Shown: in pieces, positions 41,700 through 51,564 of the stretch | How positions within the stretch are numbered: position 1 is the stretch's first letter | How the letters are laid out: each line of letters starts with the position of its first letter | Source: Tenrec ecaudatus | Lineage: Eukaryota; Chordata; Mammalia; Afrosoricida; Tenrecidae | Assembly (NCBI RefSeq): GCF_050624435.1 | Contig: NC_134542.1 | Location: 15,495,997-15,559,996, forward strand | Reading direction: 5' to 3' | DNA: 64,000 bases | Notes under the pieces: generated by a model | The model's database searches: none | What the model saw: the letters and a program-made list of their open reading frames with translations, nothing else | What the model was told of the DNA's origin: nothing | Program-made: the position numbers and the translations under genes

Positions 41700-42195
41700 T
41701 GACAAAAGTGTAATAAAAGAGAATTTCTTGAAGCTGGCCTTATCTGAAGCTTCCCAGACTAGTTAGAAGGTTTTGGTTAACAAATTCTTTGGGGGAAAAT
41801 AAGACCCTGGAATGAAAATGGATCTTTTAACACCCTTAAAAGATATGACTACAGGTATGTAAACATCCACCAGTAATGTTTTATGATACCAGCTAGAGCG
41901 CTAAGATCGAAAAACTTATAATCCTTTCCTGTAATCAATCACTGTAACTCTTTATACTCAGTCATCCAATGGAAGCTGTCCTACTTGGGACCTCAACCCC
42001 AGACTAACCAATCAAGTGACTCTTATAGCTCACTTCATGCACTCTAAATGATTGGTGTGAGCCCCTTAGTTGGGCTCATCAGTCCTTACTTGTGTAGAAT
42101 AGTGTCTTCCTGCAACCAGACATCATATTCCTTTTTTTCTGAATAAATCCTCTTAAATTCAATTTTTTTTACAGACAGTGGGTTTTTTCTCTACA
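41700..42195 (+). mobile_element. Possible LTR, unclassified
   Basis: CCTACTTGGGACCTCAACCC, GTTGGGCTCATCAGTCCTTA and TTTCTGAATAAATCCTCTTA followed by AATTTTTTTTACAGACAGTG resemble the promoter-to-AATAAA end of a class I type LTR. No second copy or TSD was found. Confidence 0.3.
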
Positions 42196-42334
42196 AGAAT
42201 AGCAAAGTGGCTACTTTTGTACCACCTTAACTCCAACCACCATTCTCCCATTTTCCTAATTTTGCAAAACATGAATGAAAGAGAAAAAACTCACCATAGC
42301 TCTTTTTTGCCATTTTAAATTCAATTAAAATAGT

Positions 42335-42750
42335 AGCATCCATATAAGAACTGGAAACACAGGGAATCCAGGACAGATAAACCCCTCAGGATCAATAATG
42401 AGAGTAGCGATACCAGGAGGAGAAGGAGCAGGTGGGGGAGAAAGGGCAACTGTGATCTACATATAACCCCCTTCCTGGACAGACAACAGAAAAGTGGGTG
42501 AAGGGAGATATCAGACAGTGTAAGACATGAAATAATAATAATAATTTATAAATTATCAAGGGTTTGGGAGGGAGGGCAGGTGGGGGAGGGAGGGTGGAAA
42601 AATGAGGGGCTGATATCAGAGGCTCAAGTAAAAAGAAAATGTGTTGAGAATGATGATGGCAACAAATGTACAAATGTGCTTGACAGAGTGGATGTATGTA
42701 TGGATTGTGATAAGAGTTATATGAGTACCCAATAAAAGGATTTTTTAAAA
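42335..42750 (+). mobile_element. G-rich L1-type 3'-end family, truncated copy
   Basis: ATATAAGAACTGGAAACACA, GGGAATCCAGGACAGATAAA, CGATACCAGGAGGAGAAGG, GGTGAAGGGAGATATCAGAC, a G-rich tract at 42565-42595 and CCCAATAAAAGGATTTTTTA. A TSD was not evident. Confidence 0.85.
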
Positions 42751-42754
42751 GAAT

Positions 42755-43194
42755 TCCTAATTTTTAAATTCTGGCAGATAAAATAAAAATAATTAAAATA
42801 TTAGCATTATTGAATCACTCAGGAGCAAAAACAGTGAATGGTGGTAATCACAAGAAGCAATAAAGTCACATAGAGACAAAAAGCGAGTGCTTTCTCTAGC
42901 ATGGTCCCACCAAGGTGTTCGTATTGGTCTAGGACTCAATTATGGAGCAAATTCAACAATCTAATCAATGTTTATTTAATTTGTCTTCCATCCAGGCGCT
43001 ATGCTAAACACCAAGGATTAAAAGTGAACAAAAAGGCTTGCTTGAAATCACGATTCTCTATCTCAAAGTTATTATGGCCTTGAAGGACTAAATGACTCCA
43101 CAACACCCTGAGCTAAGCATGACAATGCAAATATATATATAATTTGGGGAGAGATCTCAATAGTGGTTTATAACATGAAGGGTATAATGATTGG
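42755..43194. other. No recognised feature
   Basis: About 440 bp of AT-rich sequence with no landmark. Confidence 0.35.
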
Positions 43195-43425
43195 CACTGA
43201 ATTATACATGTAGAACTTGTTGAATTGGAGAATGCTTTGTTGTGTATATTTTTGCCAAAATTGGGGAGGAGGGGGATTACACGAATAGCAGTGAGAACAA
43301 AGAAGGAGAAAATGTTCTAATATTGATTGTAGTAAAGATTGTACAACTCATCTTGATATGATTGAACTTGAATTGTTTGATATGTGGATGAAATTCCAAT
43401 AAAACTGCTTAAAATAAATAAATAA
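43195..43425 (+). mobile_element. Old L1M-like 3' end, sense
   Basis: GAAAATGTTCTAATATTGAT, TGTAGTAAAGATTGTACAAC and TTCCAATAAAACTGCTTAAA match the common sense 3' end of old mammalian L1s (AAATGTTCTAAAATTGATTG, GGTGATGGTTGCACAAC, CAATAAAGCTG). Compare 53775-53915. Confidence 0.7.
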
Positions 43426-43504
43426 AATGGCTGAGAAACAAAAAGAAAAATATATACACAGTGTTCCTGGGAAACAGATAGAGGAGAAAATCTCTCTATC
43501 TGCC

Positions 43505-43600
43505 TGGGGTTGGCCATAAATTCTGGGTGACGCAAACAGGCAAAAGTTAGTGGTTTGAGCCCACTCAGAGGCCCCTCAGAAAAAAGGTCTAGTAATCCAC
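43505..43600 (+). mobile_element. AfroSINE variant fragment
   Basis: TCTGGGTGACGCAAACAGGC, AAAAGTTAGTGGTTTGAGCC and CACTCAGAGGCCCCTCAGAA match the head half of the CCAGGC-type variant in sense. Confidence 0.55.
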
Positions 43601-43834
43601 TTCTCCAAGCACTTAAGAAAAGAATTAATACCAATCTTATATGACCTATTTCATAATACAGAGATGGAAAATATGCTATCAAACTCATTTTATGAAATGA
43701 ATATAATCCTGATACCTCAACCAGGAAAAGACATCATCAGAACTGAAGGTTATATGCCAATATCTCGGATGAATACAGATACCAAAGTTTTCAACCAAAT
43801 TCTAGCCAACAGATTTCAACCAAGCATTAAAAAC

Positions 43835-43985
43835 ATAAAAAATGAGGAGCTGATACCAAGGGCTCAAGTGTAAAGCAAATGTTTTGAGAATGATGATGGC
43901 AACAACTGTACAAATGTGCTTGACACAATGGATGTATGTGTGAATTGTGATAAGAGTTGTATGAGCCCCCAATAAAATTAATTAT
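43835..43985 (+). mobile_element. LINE 3'-end copy nested in L1 ORF2
   Basis: AAAATGAGGAGCTGATACCA, AATGTTTTGAGAATGATGAT, TGTACAAATGTGCTTGACAC, GAATTGTGATAAGAGTTGTA and CCCCCAATAAAATTAATTAT. It interrupts the L1 reading frame and ends in an AT-repeat rather than a simple poly(A). Confidence 0.88.
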
Positions 43986-44008
43986 ATATATATAATATAT
44001 ATATATTA
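43977..44008 (+). repeat. (AT)n tract at LINE tail
   Basis: ATTAATTATATATATATAAT then ATATATATATA, grown from the tail of the nested LINE 3' end. Confidence 0.9.
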
Positions 44009-45171
44009 GAAACACAATCCATGTAGTCCACCATGTTAGCAAAATAAAGGATGAGAGCCATATGATTCTACATATAATATGATTATATTAATCAATGCAG
44101 AAAAGGTATTTGATAACATTCAACATCCATTCTTGCTTAAAACACTCATTAAAATAGGAATAGAAGGGAAAGTCTCAACTTTAAAAGGCCACATCTGTGA
44201 AACCAATGGCTAGTATCTCACTTAATGGACAGAAACTGAAAACATGCCCTTTTGAACAGGAACCAGACAGGATTGCCTTTGATCAATAATCTTATTTGAT
44301 GTAGTCTTTGAACTATTAGCCAGAACTTTAGGATATAAAAGATATTAAAGAAATCTACATTGATAGAAAAGAAATAAAATTTCTTTATTTGCAAATGATA
44401 TATAACTAGGTAGAAAACTCCAAAGATGTGATTAAAAATTTGCTTGCACTAATTGAAAAACATTGGCAATGTAGCAGGTCATAAGATCGACATACAGAAA
44501 TTCAGTTGGATTCTTGTATATTAAAGAAGACACACCAAAAAGGAAATTAAAATCATAGCAATACCATTTGCAATAACTACACAAAGAGAAAATATCTAGG
44601 AATAAATCTTACCAGAGAAGCAAAATACCTATACAAAGAAAACTATAAAACACTTCTATAAGAAACTGAAAGAGATTTCTACAAATGGAAGAATGCTCCA
44701 TGCTCCTGGTTAAGAAGAGTAAACATAGTGAAAATGTCACATTACCAAAACCACTTTATAAAGTCAATGCAATTCCAATCCAAATGTCAGCATGCTTCTT
44801 TAAAAAACAGAAAAATTAATGACCAACTTTATATGGGACGGAAAGAAACTCAAATTTTTAAAAATCTATTTAAAAAAACAAAATAGGAGGCCTTTCATGC
44901 CAGATTTTAAAGCCTATTATGTAGTCAGGATAATCTAAACAGTTTGGAATTGATACAATGATAGACATAAAGACCATTGTATTAGAATTTGGAACACAGA
45001 AATACAACCAAATACCTACAGATACCTGATTTTTGACAAAAGACTAAAGCACATTATTTGGGGGAAGAGATGCTCTTTTCAATAAATGGTCCTGGAAAAA
45101 TGGAAAAATTGGATCTCCACCTGCAGAAGAATACAGGATCCATTCCTCATACCATGTAAAAAATGAACTTA

Positions 45172-45271
45172 TGCAAGGGCAGTTCTACTCTGTCCTATAG
45201 GGTCACTATGAGTCAAAATCCACGCCCTGGCAGTGAGGTGTTTTATTTAGTGCCCCTGCCTCCCCACCTAA
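45172..45271 (+). mobile_element. 100-bp 5'-truncated AfroSINE nested in L1 ORF2, perfect TSD
   Basis: TGCAAGGGCAGTTCTACTCT, GTCCTATAGGGTCACTATGA, GTCAAAATCCACGCCCTGGC and AGTGAGGTGTTTTATTTAG are the AfroSINE 3' half only. Direct repeats AAAAAATGAACTTA (14 bp) lie at 45158-45171 and 45272-45285 and rejoin the L1 frame. A 5'-truncated SINE shows LINE-style incomplete reverse transcription. Confidence 0.92.
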
Positions 45272-45682
45272 AAAAAATGAACTTAAGATACATCAAAGAC
45301 CTAAAGAGAAACCCTACAGCTATGAATACCATCAATGAAAAAAATAGGAACAAACTGAAGGGTACTAATATTAAAAAAAAACAAAATAGGAGGCCTTTCA
45401 TATTAATGTACACTATTGAACATAATAAAAATACTCACATTATATAAGACAAAATAGAGAAGACTAGAACCTTCTAAAAATACAACATTTATGCACATCA
45501 AAGACTTTATCAAAAGAGAACCCAAAGATTGGAGAGGAAATGAACAATCATATATAAAGGGCTAATTTTTTAAATCTATAGAAAACTACAGCACCTTAAT
45601 AAAAATATAGAGAATGCAATGTAGGGTGGTGGGAGGGTGCGAGCATAAAGAAAATAAAACTGGAGTTTCTTTTCTAGGGCAA

Positions 45683-45685
<3 letters not shown>

Positions 45686-45726
<41 letters not shown>
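45686..45726 (+). repeat. (AT)n microsatellite
   Basis: Twenty or so TA/AT units, inside the decayed L1 remnant. Confidence 0.98.
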
Positions 45727-45730
<4 letters not shown>

Positions 45731-45923
45731 TTGGATCAAAAATTGGCACAAGATATTAATAGACAATTTACTAAAATGACATCTAGGTGGCCAATAATCA
45801 TATGAAGAAATGTTTAAGTTCATTAGCCACAGGAGAAATACAAATTAAAGCAACGATGAGATACCATCTCACACTGACACTTTTAACAAAATTTATGCTT
45901 CTTGCATCATTCAATATTTTGCC

Positions 45924-46125
45924 TGAAAAAAAAAATCCACTGCCACCAAGTGCATTCTGACTCATACCGACCTTATAGAAAAGGGTTTAACTGTGGCCTT
46001 CCAAGACTATAACTCTTCACAAGTAGGAAGCCCAGTCCTTCTCCCACTGACTGCCGGGTGATTTTGAACTGCTGACTCTGTAGTAAGCAACTCAACTGGT
46101 AACCACTATGCCACCAAGGTGCCTC
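45924..46125 (-). mobile_element. AfroSINE nested in RTE, antisense, perfect TSD
   Basis: ATCCACTGCCACCAAGTGCA, TTCTGACTCATACCGACC, GATTTTGAACTGCTGACTCT, GCAACTCAACTGGTAACCAC and TATGCCACCAAGGTGCCTC. Direct repeats ATATTTTGCC (10 bp) are at 45914-45923 and 46126-46135. Confidence 0.92.
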
Positions 46126-46436
46126 ATATTTTGCCCATAGAAACTTTCAATATTGAACTCAAAGCTTGAATTTTTCTTTAGTTCTTTCAGCTTGCTAGAT
46201 GCTGAGTGAATTCTTCCTTTTGGTTTTCTAACTTTAGGCCTTTGCACATTTAATTATACTAATTTATTTTGTCTTCTTAAGGTGCTCTTTGAAATTTTCT
46301 ATTCAGCTCTTTGACCTCATCATTTCTTGTATTTGCCTTAGCCATTCTACAATTAAGAGCAAGTTTCGGCATCACTTCTGACATCCACATTCTTTTCTTT
46401 CTTTCCTGTTTTTTAAAATGTGTTTCTTTGGACAGT

Positions 46437-46545
46437 TTCACCAATATACAATTCGCATATTATGCATTTCATTAGTTCAATCACATTCATAAGGTGTGCA
46501 GCCAACCAGCACCACTAGCCCAGAACAGGTAAACCATAGAGACAA
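46437..46545 (-). mobile_element. Old L1M-like 3' fragment inside RTE, antisense
   Basis: CAATATACAATTCGCATATT, TTCATTAGTTCAATCACATT and CATAAGGTGTGCAGCCAACC resemble the L1M antisense words at 20255. It interrupts the RTE sequence between CTGTTTTTTAAAATG and AGCCTTTCATGCTTTGATGA. Confidence 0.5.
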
Positions 46546-47950
46546 CAAGTACTTTAATAGCCTTTCATGCTTTGATGACTTTTCCTTCCTTTAGACATGA
46601 TGTTCTGAAGCCACCCCACAGCTCATCAGGAATTCTTTCAACGATGTTCAATGTATCAAATCTGTTCTTGAGATGTTCTTGAAATTCAGGTGGGGTATAC
46701 GCAAGTTATATTTTGGCTCTCATGAATTTGTTTTAACTGTCTTCAGCTTCAGCCTGAACGTACATATGAGCAATCGATAGTCTATTCCACAGTCAGTCCC
46801 TGGTTGGGTCTTAGCTGCTATATTGAGTTTCTCCATCATCTCTTACCACAGATGTTGTCAATTTGATTTCTGTGTATTCCATCTAGGGAAGTCTCTTGAT
46901 ATAGTCACTGTTTATGTTGTTTAAAAAATATACTTGTGAAAAATAAAATAAACATAAATTAAAAGATACTTGTGATGAAGAAGTTGGCCTTTTAAATTCT
47001 CTTTCAAAATAGCATATAATATGTGCTTTCATTGCTATCAGGAGACTATATTTCCTTTCCTTTGTTCCCAACTTATGCATTCTAATTGTCAATGATTATC
47101 AATACATTTTTATTGAATGTTTGATCAATATCATACTGAAGATGTTACTAGCATTCTTCCATTTCTACAACACTAGCATAAGTAGTGCCTAAATTAGAAT
47201 AATACTTCTCTTGACTGAATTTCTTTGTATATGGATAGAATTTTTCCTATCACAGGCAGAATTGTACTTCAAGATAGATTTTGAAATGTTCTATTTGATG
47301 ATCAATATGACCTAACTCCCCTTGAATTGCTCATTCCCACAAAAACAAAACACAGCACTGTCTGATTCAAAAGAAATAATACCAGTCCATTTCAGCTCAC
47401 TAATATCTATCTTTAACCATTCCATTTCATTTCTGATGAGTTCCATTTTCCTAGACTCGTACTTCATACATTTTAAGTTCAAATTATTAATAGATGTTTG
47501 CAGCTGTTTCTTCTCATTTTGAGACATGCTCCATCAGCAAATGAAAGTCCCCAAAGCTTTCTTCTATCCATGTCATTATGGTCAATCCTACTGTGAGAGG
47601 CAGTCCTTCCTCAGTCCTACTTTGAGTGTCCTTTGACCTAAGGGGCTCATGTTTCTGGCACTATATCTGACAATGTTCTGCTGCTATTCATAAGGTTTTC
47701 AGTATCTAAGAAAGTTCCATTACTATTCAGAACAATTCTCAGTGGCTAATTCCTCAGAAGTGAACAGCACATTCCTTCTTGGTAGTCTGTTCTAAGTCTG
47801 GAAGCTGTGCTGAAACCTGTTCAGTTCGGTTGACCTTGAGGGTATTTGACATATGTGTAACACAGCTTCCAGCATCATACCAACACACAAGTCCCACAGT
47901 ACAAACAAACTGACAGAGAAGTGGTGGAACCTGAACTTATATATGAGCAA

Positions 47951-48473
47951 CGAGGTAGTTAGTTTGTTGTGCCAAGCTGGCCAATACACACATGTGGGGT
48001 TAACTGACAGGCAGAGGGATAAATGGCTCTCACTGTGAGCCTCACCTTTTGAGTTCTTGGGTTTCTTGCTTTCTGATGGTCGGACCAGGGTGAAGCTGCC
48101 TTAGCCACTTCCCTGCTTCAGCTGGCAAGGCTCACTTCCTACAAGATATCCCCAAGGAGAAGCCGCATGGACCTACGCTGATGCAGCCCTGGGTGCTGGA
48201 GCAGCTATGTGGAGACCCCTGCCAGTGCTGAGATGCTTACACATTCACTGATTCGGCATTCCTCCTGCAGTCAGCATCATTGCGTGTGTTTTGTGAGATG
48301 GAGGAGGACTTTGTAGATTGGTGTTGGACATATGGGTTAATGTTGGACTTGTGGGCTTGGGCAGCACTGGGTTGGGATGTTTTCTTGATATGCACTTACC
48401 CTTTATATAAAACTCTCTCTTATACATATGAGTTTCTGTGGATTTGTTTCTCTAAAGTACGCAGACTAACACA
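47951..48473 (-). mobile_element. Solo LTR, family B (ERVL-like), antisense, perfect TSD in RTE
   Basis: 523 bp. Read antisense it starts TGTGTTAGTCTGCGTACTTT and ends with CTACCTCG (consensus CTATCTCA, last bases mutated). The repeats AGCAA at 47946-47950 and 48474-48478 are identical; joining the flanks restores the RTE word TATATGAGCAATTTGTGG. Shares LTR-B words with 49521: GTCAGCATCATTGCG, GAGATGGAGGAGGACTTTG and CTGAAGCAGGG-type segments. The 103-codon frame in it is incidental. Confidence 0.92.
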
Positions 48474-48905
48474 AGCAATTTGTGGTCTGTTCCACAGTCT
48501 CTGGCCTTGTTTTGTCTGCTGGTATCGAACTTTTCCATTGTCTCTTCTGATAAATGTAGTCAATTTTAGTCTTGTGTATTTCATGTGGTAATGTCCATAC
48601 GTACAGTCACGGTTTATGTTGCTGAAAAAGAAATTTGCAATAAAGAAGTCATTGGTTCTGCAACATTCTATCGTGTGAGCTCCACTTTGTTTCTATCACC
48701 AAGGCCATGTTTCTTCCTCTTTCCAATTTCCAAATTCCAATAATCAATAAGTATCAATGCATCTTGATTGCATCTTTGATCGATTTCAGATTGTCGTAGT
48801 TGGTAGAAGTCTAAAGTGCCTTTTCCACTAGTTTTAGTGGTTGGTGCATAAATTTTAATAATAGTTGTGTTAACTATTGTAGTCATACAGATATTCGATC
48901 ACAGA

Positions 48906-49515
48906 AACCATTGTATTTTCTTTGTGGCAGAGCTGAAATTCTGAGCACTAGCTTGCAAAGGATTATGGGTAACAGTGAAAGCTCCAAGTCCATTTGCAGC
49001 ATCTCCATGTACAAGACTCCATGTAGCCTACATTGAAGTCTTTCTGACCATTAATCAGGAATGTGAATCATCTTGCCCTCAGACAGAGTGGATTAGAAAG
49101 TGGGTATCACCACATGCTGACCCATCCCAAGTAGGGACAGCCTCCCTTAGTGGCTTGCCTGCCTTGTGTGTCCTTGATTGAGATTGGGCCAGTGGGGTCA
49201 CATGATAATGAGTCGTGCACTATCAGTGATGCCCTGAATGCCTTGGTTAGAAGGCCCCGGACCGATCTTATAAACTCTTTGACTAGCATCATGTACGTTT
49301 CATAATCCTGTTTCCGTTCCTGTTCTGTAGTCCCACCTGCAACTCTGACCTATTAACCTGCCAGCAATCCTGCTTCTGTGACAGTCTCCTTTGTCTTCCT
49401 GTGGCCTGTTTAAGCCATTGATTCTCTGTAAACTATTGGGCACCTTTACGAACTTGATAATGGATAATGTGTCTTGTTTTTATCTTGTCTTTTTCTGCTT
49501 AAGACTTAAATAAAT
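48906..49515. other. Unidentified ~600-bp insert within the RTE copy
   Basis: RTE homology stops near 48905 and resumes near 50590. Besides the LTR pair, this block has no RTE match. It contains AGAGTGGATTAGAAAGTGGG, GGCCCCGGACCGATCTTATA and, near its right end, ACTTAAATAAATGTTCT with an AATAAA signal. It could be an LTR, or a retroposon in sense orientation. Family not recognised. Confidence 0.4.
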
Positions 49516-49520
49516 GTTCT

Positions 49521-50579
49521 TGTGTTAGTGTGGGTGCATTAGATAAACAAATCCACAGAAACTCATATGTATAAGAGAGAGTTTTATATCAAGGGTAAGT
49601 GCATATCAAGAAAACATCCCAACCCAGTGCTGCCCAAGCCCACAAGTCCAACATTAACCCATATGTCCGACACCAATCCACAAAGACCTCCTCCATCTCA
49701 CAAAACACACGCCATGATGCCGACTGCAGGAGGAAAGTCGAGTCAGTGAACAGATAAGCATCTCAGCACTGGCCTGGGTCTCCACATAGCTGCTCCAGCT
49801 CCCAGGGCTGCATCACAGTAGGTCTGTGGTAGTCACCTAATCTGGTGTCGATTTAAGGATTCAGAGTGTAGGGGTGGAGCCTAGGCTGTCAATCTGGAGA
49901 CAGCCAATGAGACTTCTGTGTGGACATGGCCTTCTTCTGAGAATGTGGGGAAATCTGGCACTTTCTCCTTGAAGGTGGAAGACTTCTCTGTCTCTGCCAC
50001 TCCCTTGGAGACACCACAGAACACAAGCCACATGGATGCAACCAGACCTCTGAAGTCGGAGAAGCCACAGAGAGACCTTGCCAGCACTGTGATGTTTACA
50101 ACGCCACTGGACCCAAAGACTTTCTACCCACTGGCCTGTGATGGTCCTGCATTTGGCTTCATTACATGTGTTTCCTGAGTCTGAAGAGTACTTTATAGAC
50201 TGGTATTGGACATATGGGCTACTATCGGACTTATAGACTTGATCTGGACTGGGCTGGGATGTTTTCTCAATGTTGAATTGCTTTTGTATATAAATCTCTT
50301 TCTTAGACACATATGTGTGTCCATGGATTTGTATCTCTAGTCTACCCAGACTAACACAAGGTCCATGCAGCTTCTCCTCTGGGATGTCTTGCAGGAAGTG
50401 AGCCTTGCCAGCTGAAGCAAGTAACTGGCTAAGGCAGCTGCACCCTGGTCTGACGATCACAAAGCAAGAGACCTGAGAACTAGAAAGGTGAGGCTCACCG
50501 AGCCATTTATCTCTTCTGCCCTTCAATTAACCCCACGTGTATATTGGCCAGGCTGGCACAGTAAACTTTAACTATCTCA
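49521..50579 (+). mobile_element. Solo LTR, family B (ERVL-like), sense, split by LTR A
   Basis: The LTR starts TGTGTTAGTGTGGGTGCATT and ends AACTATCTCA. Direct repeats GTTCT occur at 49516-49520 and 50580-50584. Without the 539 bp added by the nested LTR and its duplicated target it is 520 bp, the same size as the family B copy at 47951 (523 bp). Internal landmarks: AAGAAAACATCCCAACCCAG, CATGATGCCGACTGCAGGAG, GGGATGTCTTGCAGGAAGTG and GGCTAAGGCAGCTGCACCC. Confidence 0.93.
49825..50358 (-). mobile_element. Solo LTR, family A (ERVL-like), antisense, inserted in LTR B, perfect TSD
   Basis: 534 bp. The + strand runs from TGTGGTAGTCACCTAATCTG to CTACCCAGACTAACACA, so the sense starts TGTGTTAGTCTGGGTAGACT. 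Target repeats AGGTC at 49820-49824 and 50359-50363 are identical; removing the LTR and one repeat rejoins the outer LTR as CAGTAGGTCCATGCAGC. Shares TCCTGCATTTGGCTTCATT (antisense of the family A middle) with copies 1 and 2. A 221-codon antisense frame spans the LTR junction and is incidental. Confidence 0.95.
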
Positions 50580-51474
50580 GTTCTCTTTGAATTACAGTTG
50601 AGATTCAGGATATCTTTTGTATCCTAAAACAACTTCAAGATTGATCTTGAAATGTTCCTTTTGATGATGAATGCCCCACCAATCTTTTTGGATCTGTTAT
50701 TCCCAACATAGAAAACCATATCACTGTATAATTCAAAATGACCAATACCAGTTGATTTCATCACACAAATGCCTAGGATATTGACCTTTATTTGTTCCAT
50801 TTCATTTCTGATGACTTTCAACTTTCCTAGAGTCATACTTCATACATTACACATTCCAATTATTAATGGATGTGTGCAGCTGTCCCTTCTCACTATGAGC
50901 TGCCCTATCAGCAAATGAAGGTCCTGAAAGCTTTATTCCATAGATGCCATTATGATCAGCTCCATTTTAAGAAAACAGCTCTTTCTCAATTGTATTTTGA
51001 GTGTCTTCTGACCTAAGGGGCTCCAATTCTGACACTATATCTGCCAATCCTCCCTGGCTACCCAGGAGGCTTTCAATACCCAACAATATTTTTCTTCTAT
51101 TCTTAAGGTTTTCAGTGGCTAACCTCCCCGAAGTGGACAACCTATTTCTTTGTAGTCTGTTCTTAGTCTGGAAGCTCCACGGAAACCCATTAAGTTTAAG
51201 TAATCCTACTGGTACTTGAAGTGCTGGTGACGTAGTTTCCAACATCACAGCAATGCACAAGCCACCATAGTATAATAAACTGGTCGACAAGGAGCAGGTG
51301 CAGCCAGGAAACGACAGAAGCAGCACCGTGCGTTGCACTACCTTGGTGAACTAAGGTGAATCACTTTCACTTTTATTGGTCTCCGGCATTCCTTATATTT
51401 GAGCAAATAGACAAAAGATTTTACAAGGGAAAAATATATAACAAATTTCTCTCTTTTAAGTGCATGGCAGCCGA

Positions 51475-51560
51475 AAAAATTCCACTGCCATCAAGTAGAC
51501 TCTGACCTCTAGTAAACCCTTGTATTCGAGCCTCAATTCTGCACAATAGGTTTCCAGAAG
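51475..51560 (-). mobile_element. AfroSINE fragment, antisense
   Basis: AAAATTCCACTGCCATCAAG, TAGACTCTGACCTCTAGTAA and CACAATAGGTTTCCAGAAG match the reversed 3' half, diverged. Confidence 0.5.
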
Positions 51561-51564
51561 TCTA

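Larger units (their letters stand above)
43605..45890 (+). mobile_element. L1 LINE ORF2 remnant (reverse transcriptase to C-terminus)
   Basis: The first frame, 43664-43873, includes NSFYEMNIILIPQPGKDIIR and YMPISRMNTDTKVFNQILAN, the conserved L1 reverse-transcriptase entry. Further conserved pieces follow in order: sense words AATCAATGCAGAAAAGGTAT (A-E-K-V/A-F), CAACCATTC-like ACATCCATTCTTGCTTAAAA, TTTATTTGCAAATGATATA (the F-A-D-D box, here F-A-N-D), AGAATGCTCCATGCTCCTGG, AATGGTCCTGGAAAAATGGA, and the C-terminal TATGAAGAAATGTTTAAGTT then CATTAGCCACAGGAGAAATA. Many stops and three nested insertions. The replaced catalytic aspartate and stops show it is dead. Confidence 0.9.
45895..47935 (-). 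mobile_element. RTE LINE 5' half (endonuclease region), antisense, copy 1
   Basis: The + strand follows the antisense RTE order: TTTAGTTCTTTCAGCTTGCT, TTTGACCTCATCATTTCTTG, ATCAGGAATTCTTTCAACGA, CATATGAGCAATCGATAGTC, GTCAATTTGATTTCTGTGTA, CACTGTTTATGTTG, TTTCAGCTCACTAATATCTA, TCCATTTCATTTCTGATGAG, AGACATGCTCCATCAGCAAA and finally the 5' end AACAAACTGACAGAGAAGTG. The antisense frame 47312-47527 includes KMELIRNEMEWLKIDISELK and WTG, typical of the RTE AP-endonuclease (EMxRLxIDILGISELKWTG). It contains an AfroSINE (45924) and an L1M piece (46437). Decayed. Confidence 0.88.
47936..51310 (-). mobile_element. RTE LINE 5' half (endonuclease region), antisense, copy 2, multiply interrupted
   Basis: The same antisense order occurs again: GAGCAA then TTTGTGGTCTGTTCCACAG, TAGTCAATTTTAGTCTTGTG, CACGGTTTATGTTGCTGAAA, AATAAAGAAGTCATTGGTTC, ATCAATGCATCTTGATTGCA (to about 48905), and from 50590 TTGATCTTGAAATGTTCC, ATTTCATTTCTGATGACTTT, TGAGTGTCTTCTGACCTAAG, TAAACTGGTCGACAAGGAGC. 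The antisense frame 50624-50836 has RNEMEQIKVNILGICVMKST. Interrupted by an LTR (47951-48473), an unidentified block (48906-49515) and a nested LTR pair (49521-50579). Its 5' end at ~51310 matches that of copy 1. Confidence 0.85.

Noticed and set aside
49861..50526. Longest open frame, 221 codons, antisense
   Set aside because: It runs across LTR A, its junction and the right part of LTR B. The sequence is non-coding LTR in other copies, so the frame is a product of the nested insertion.
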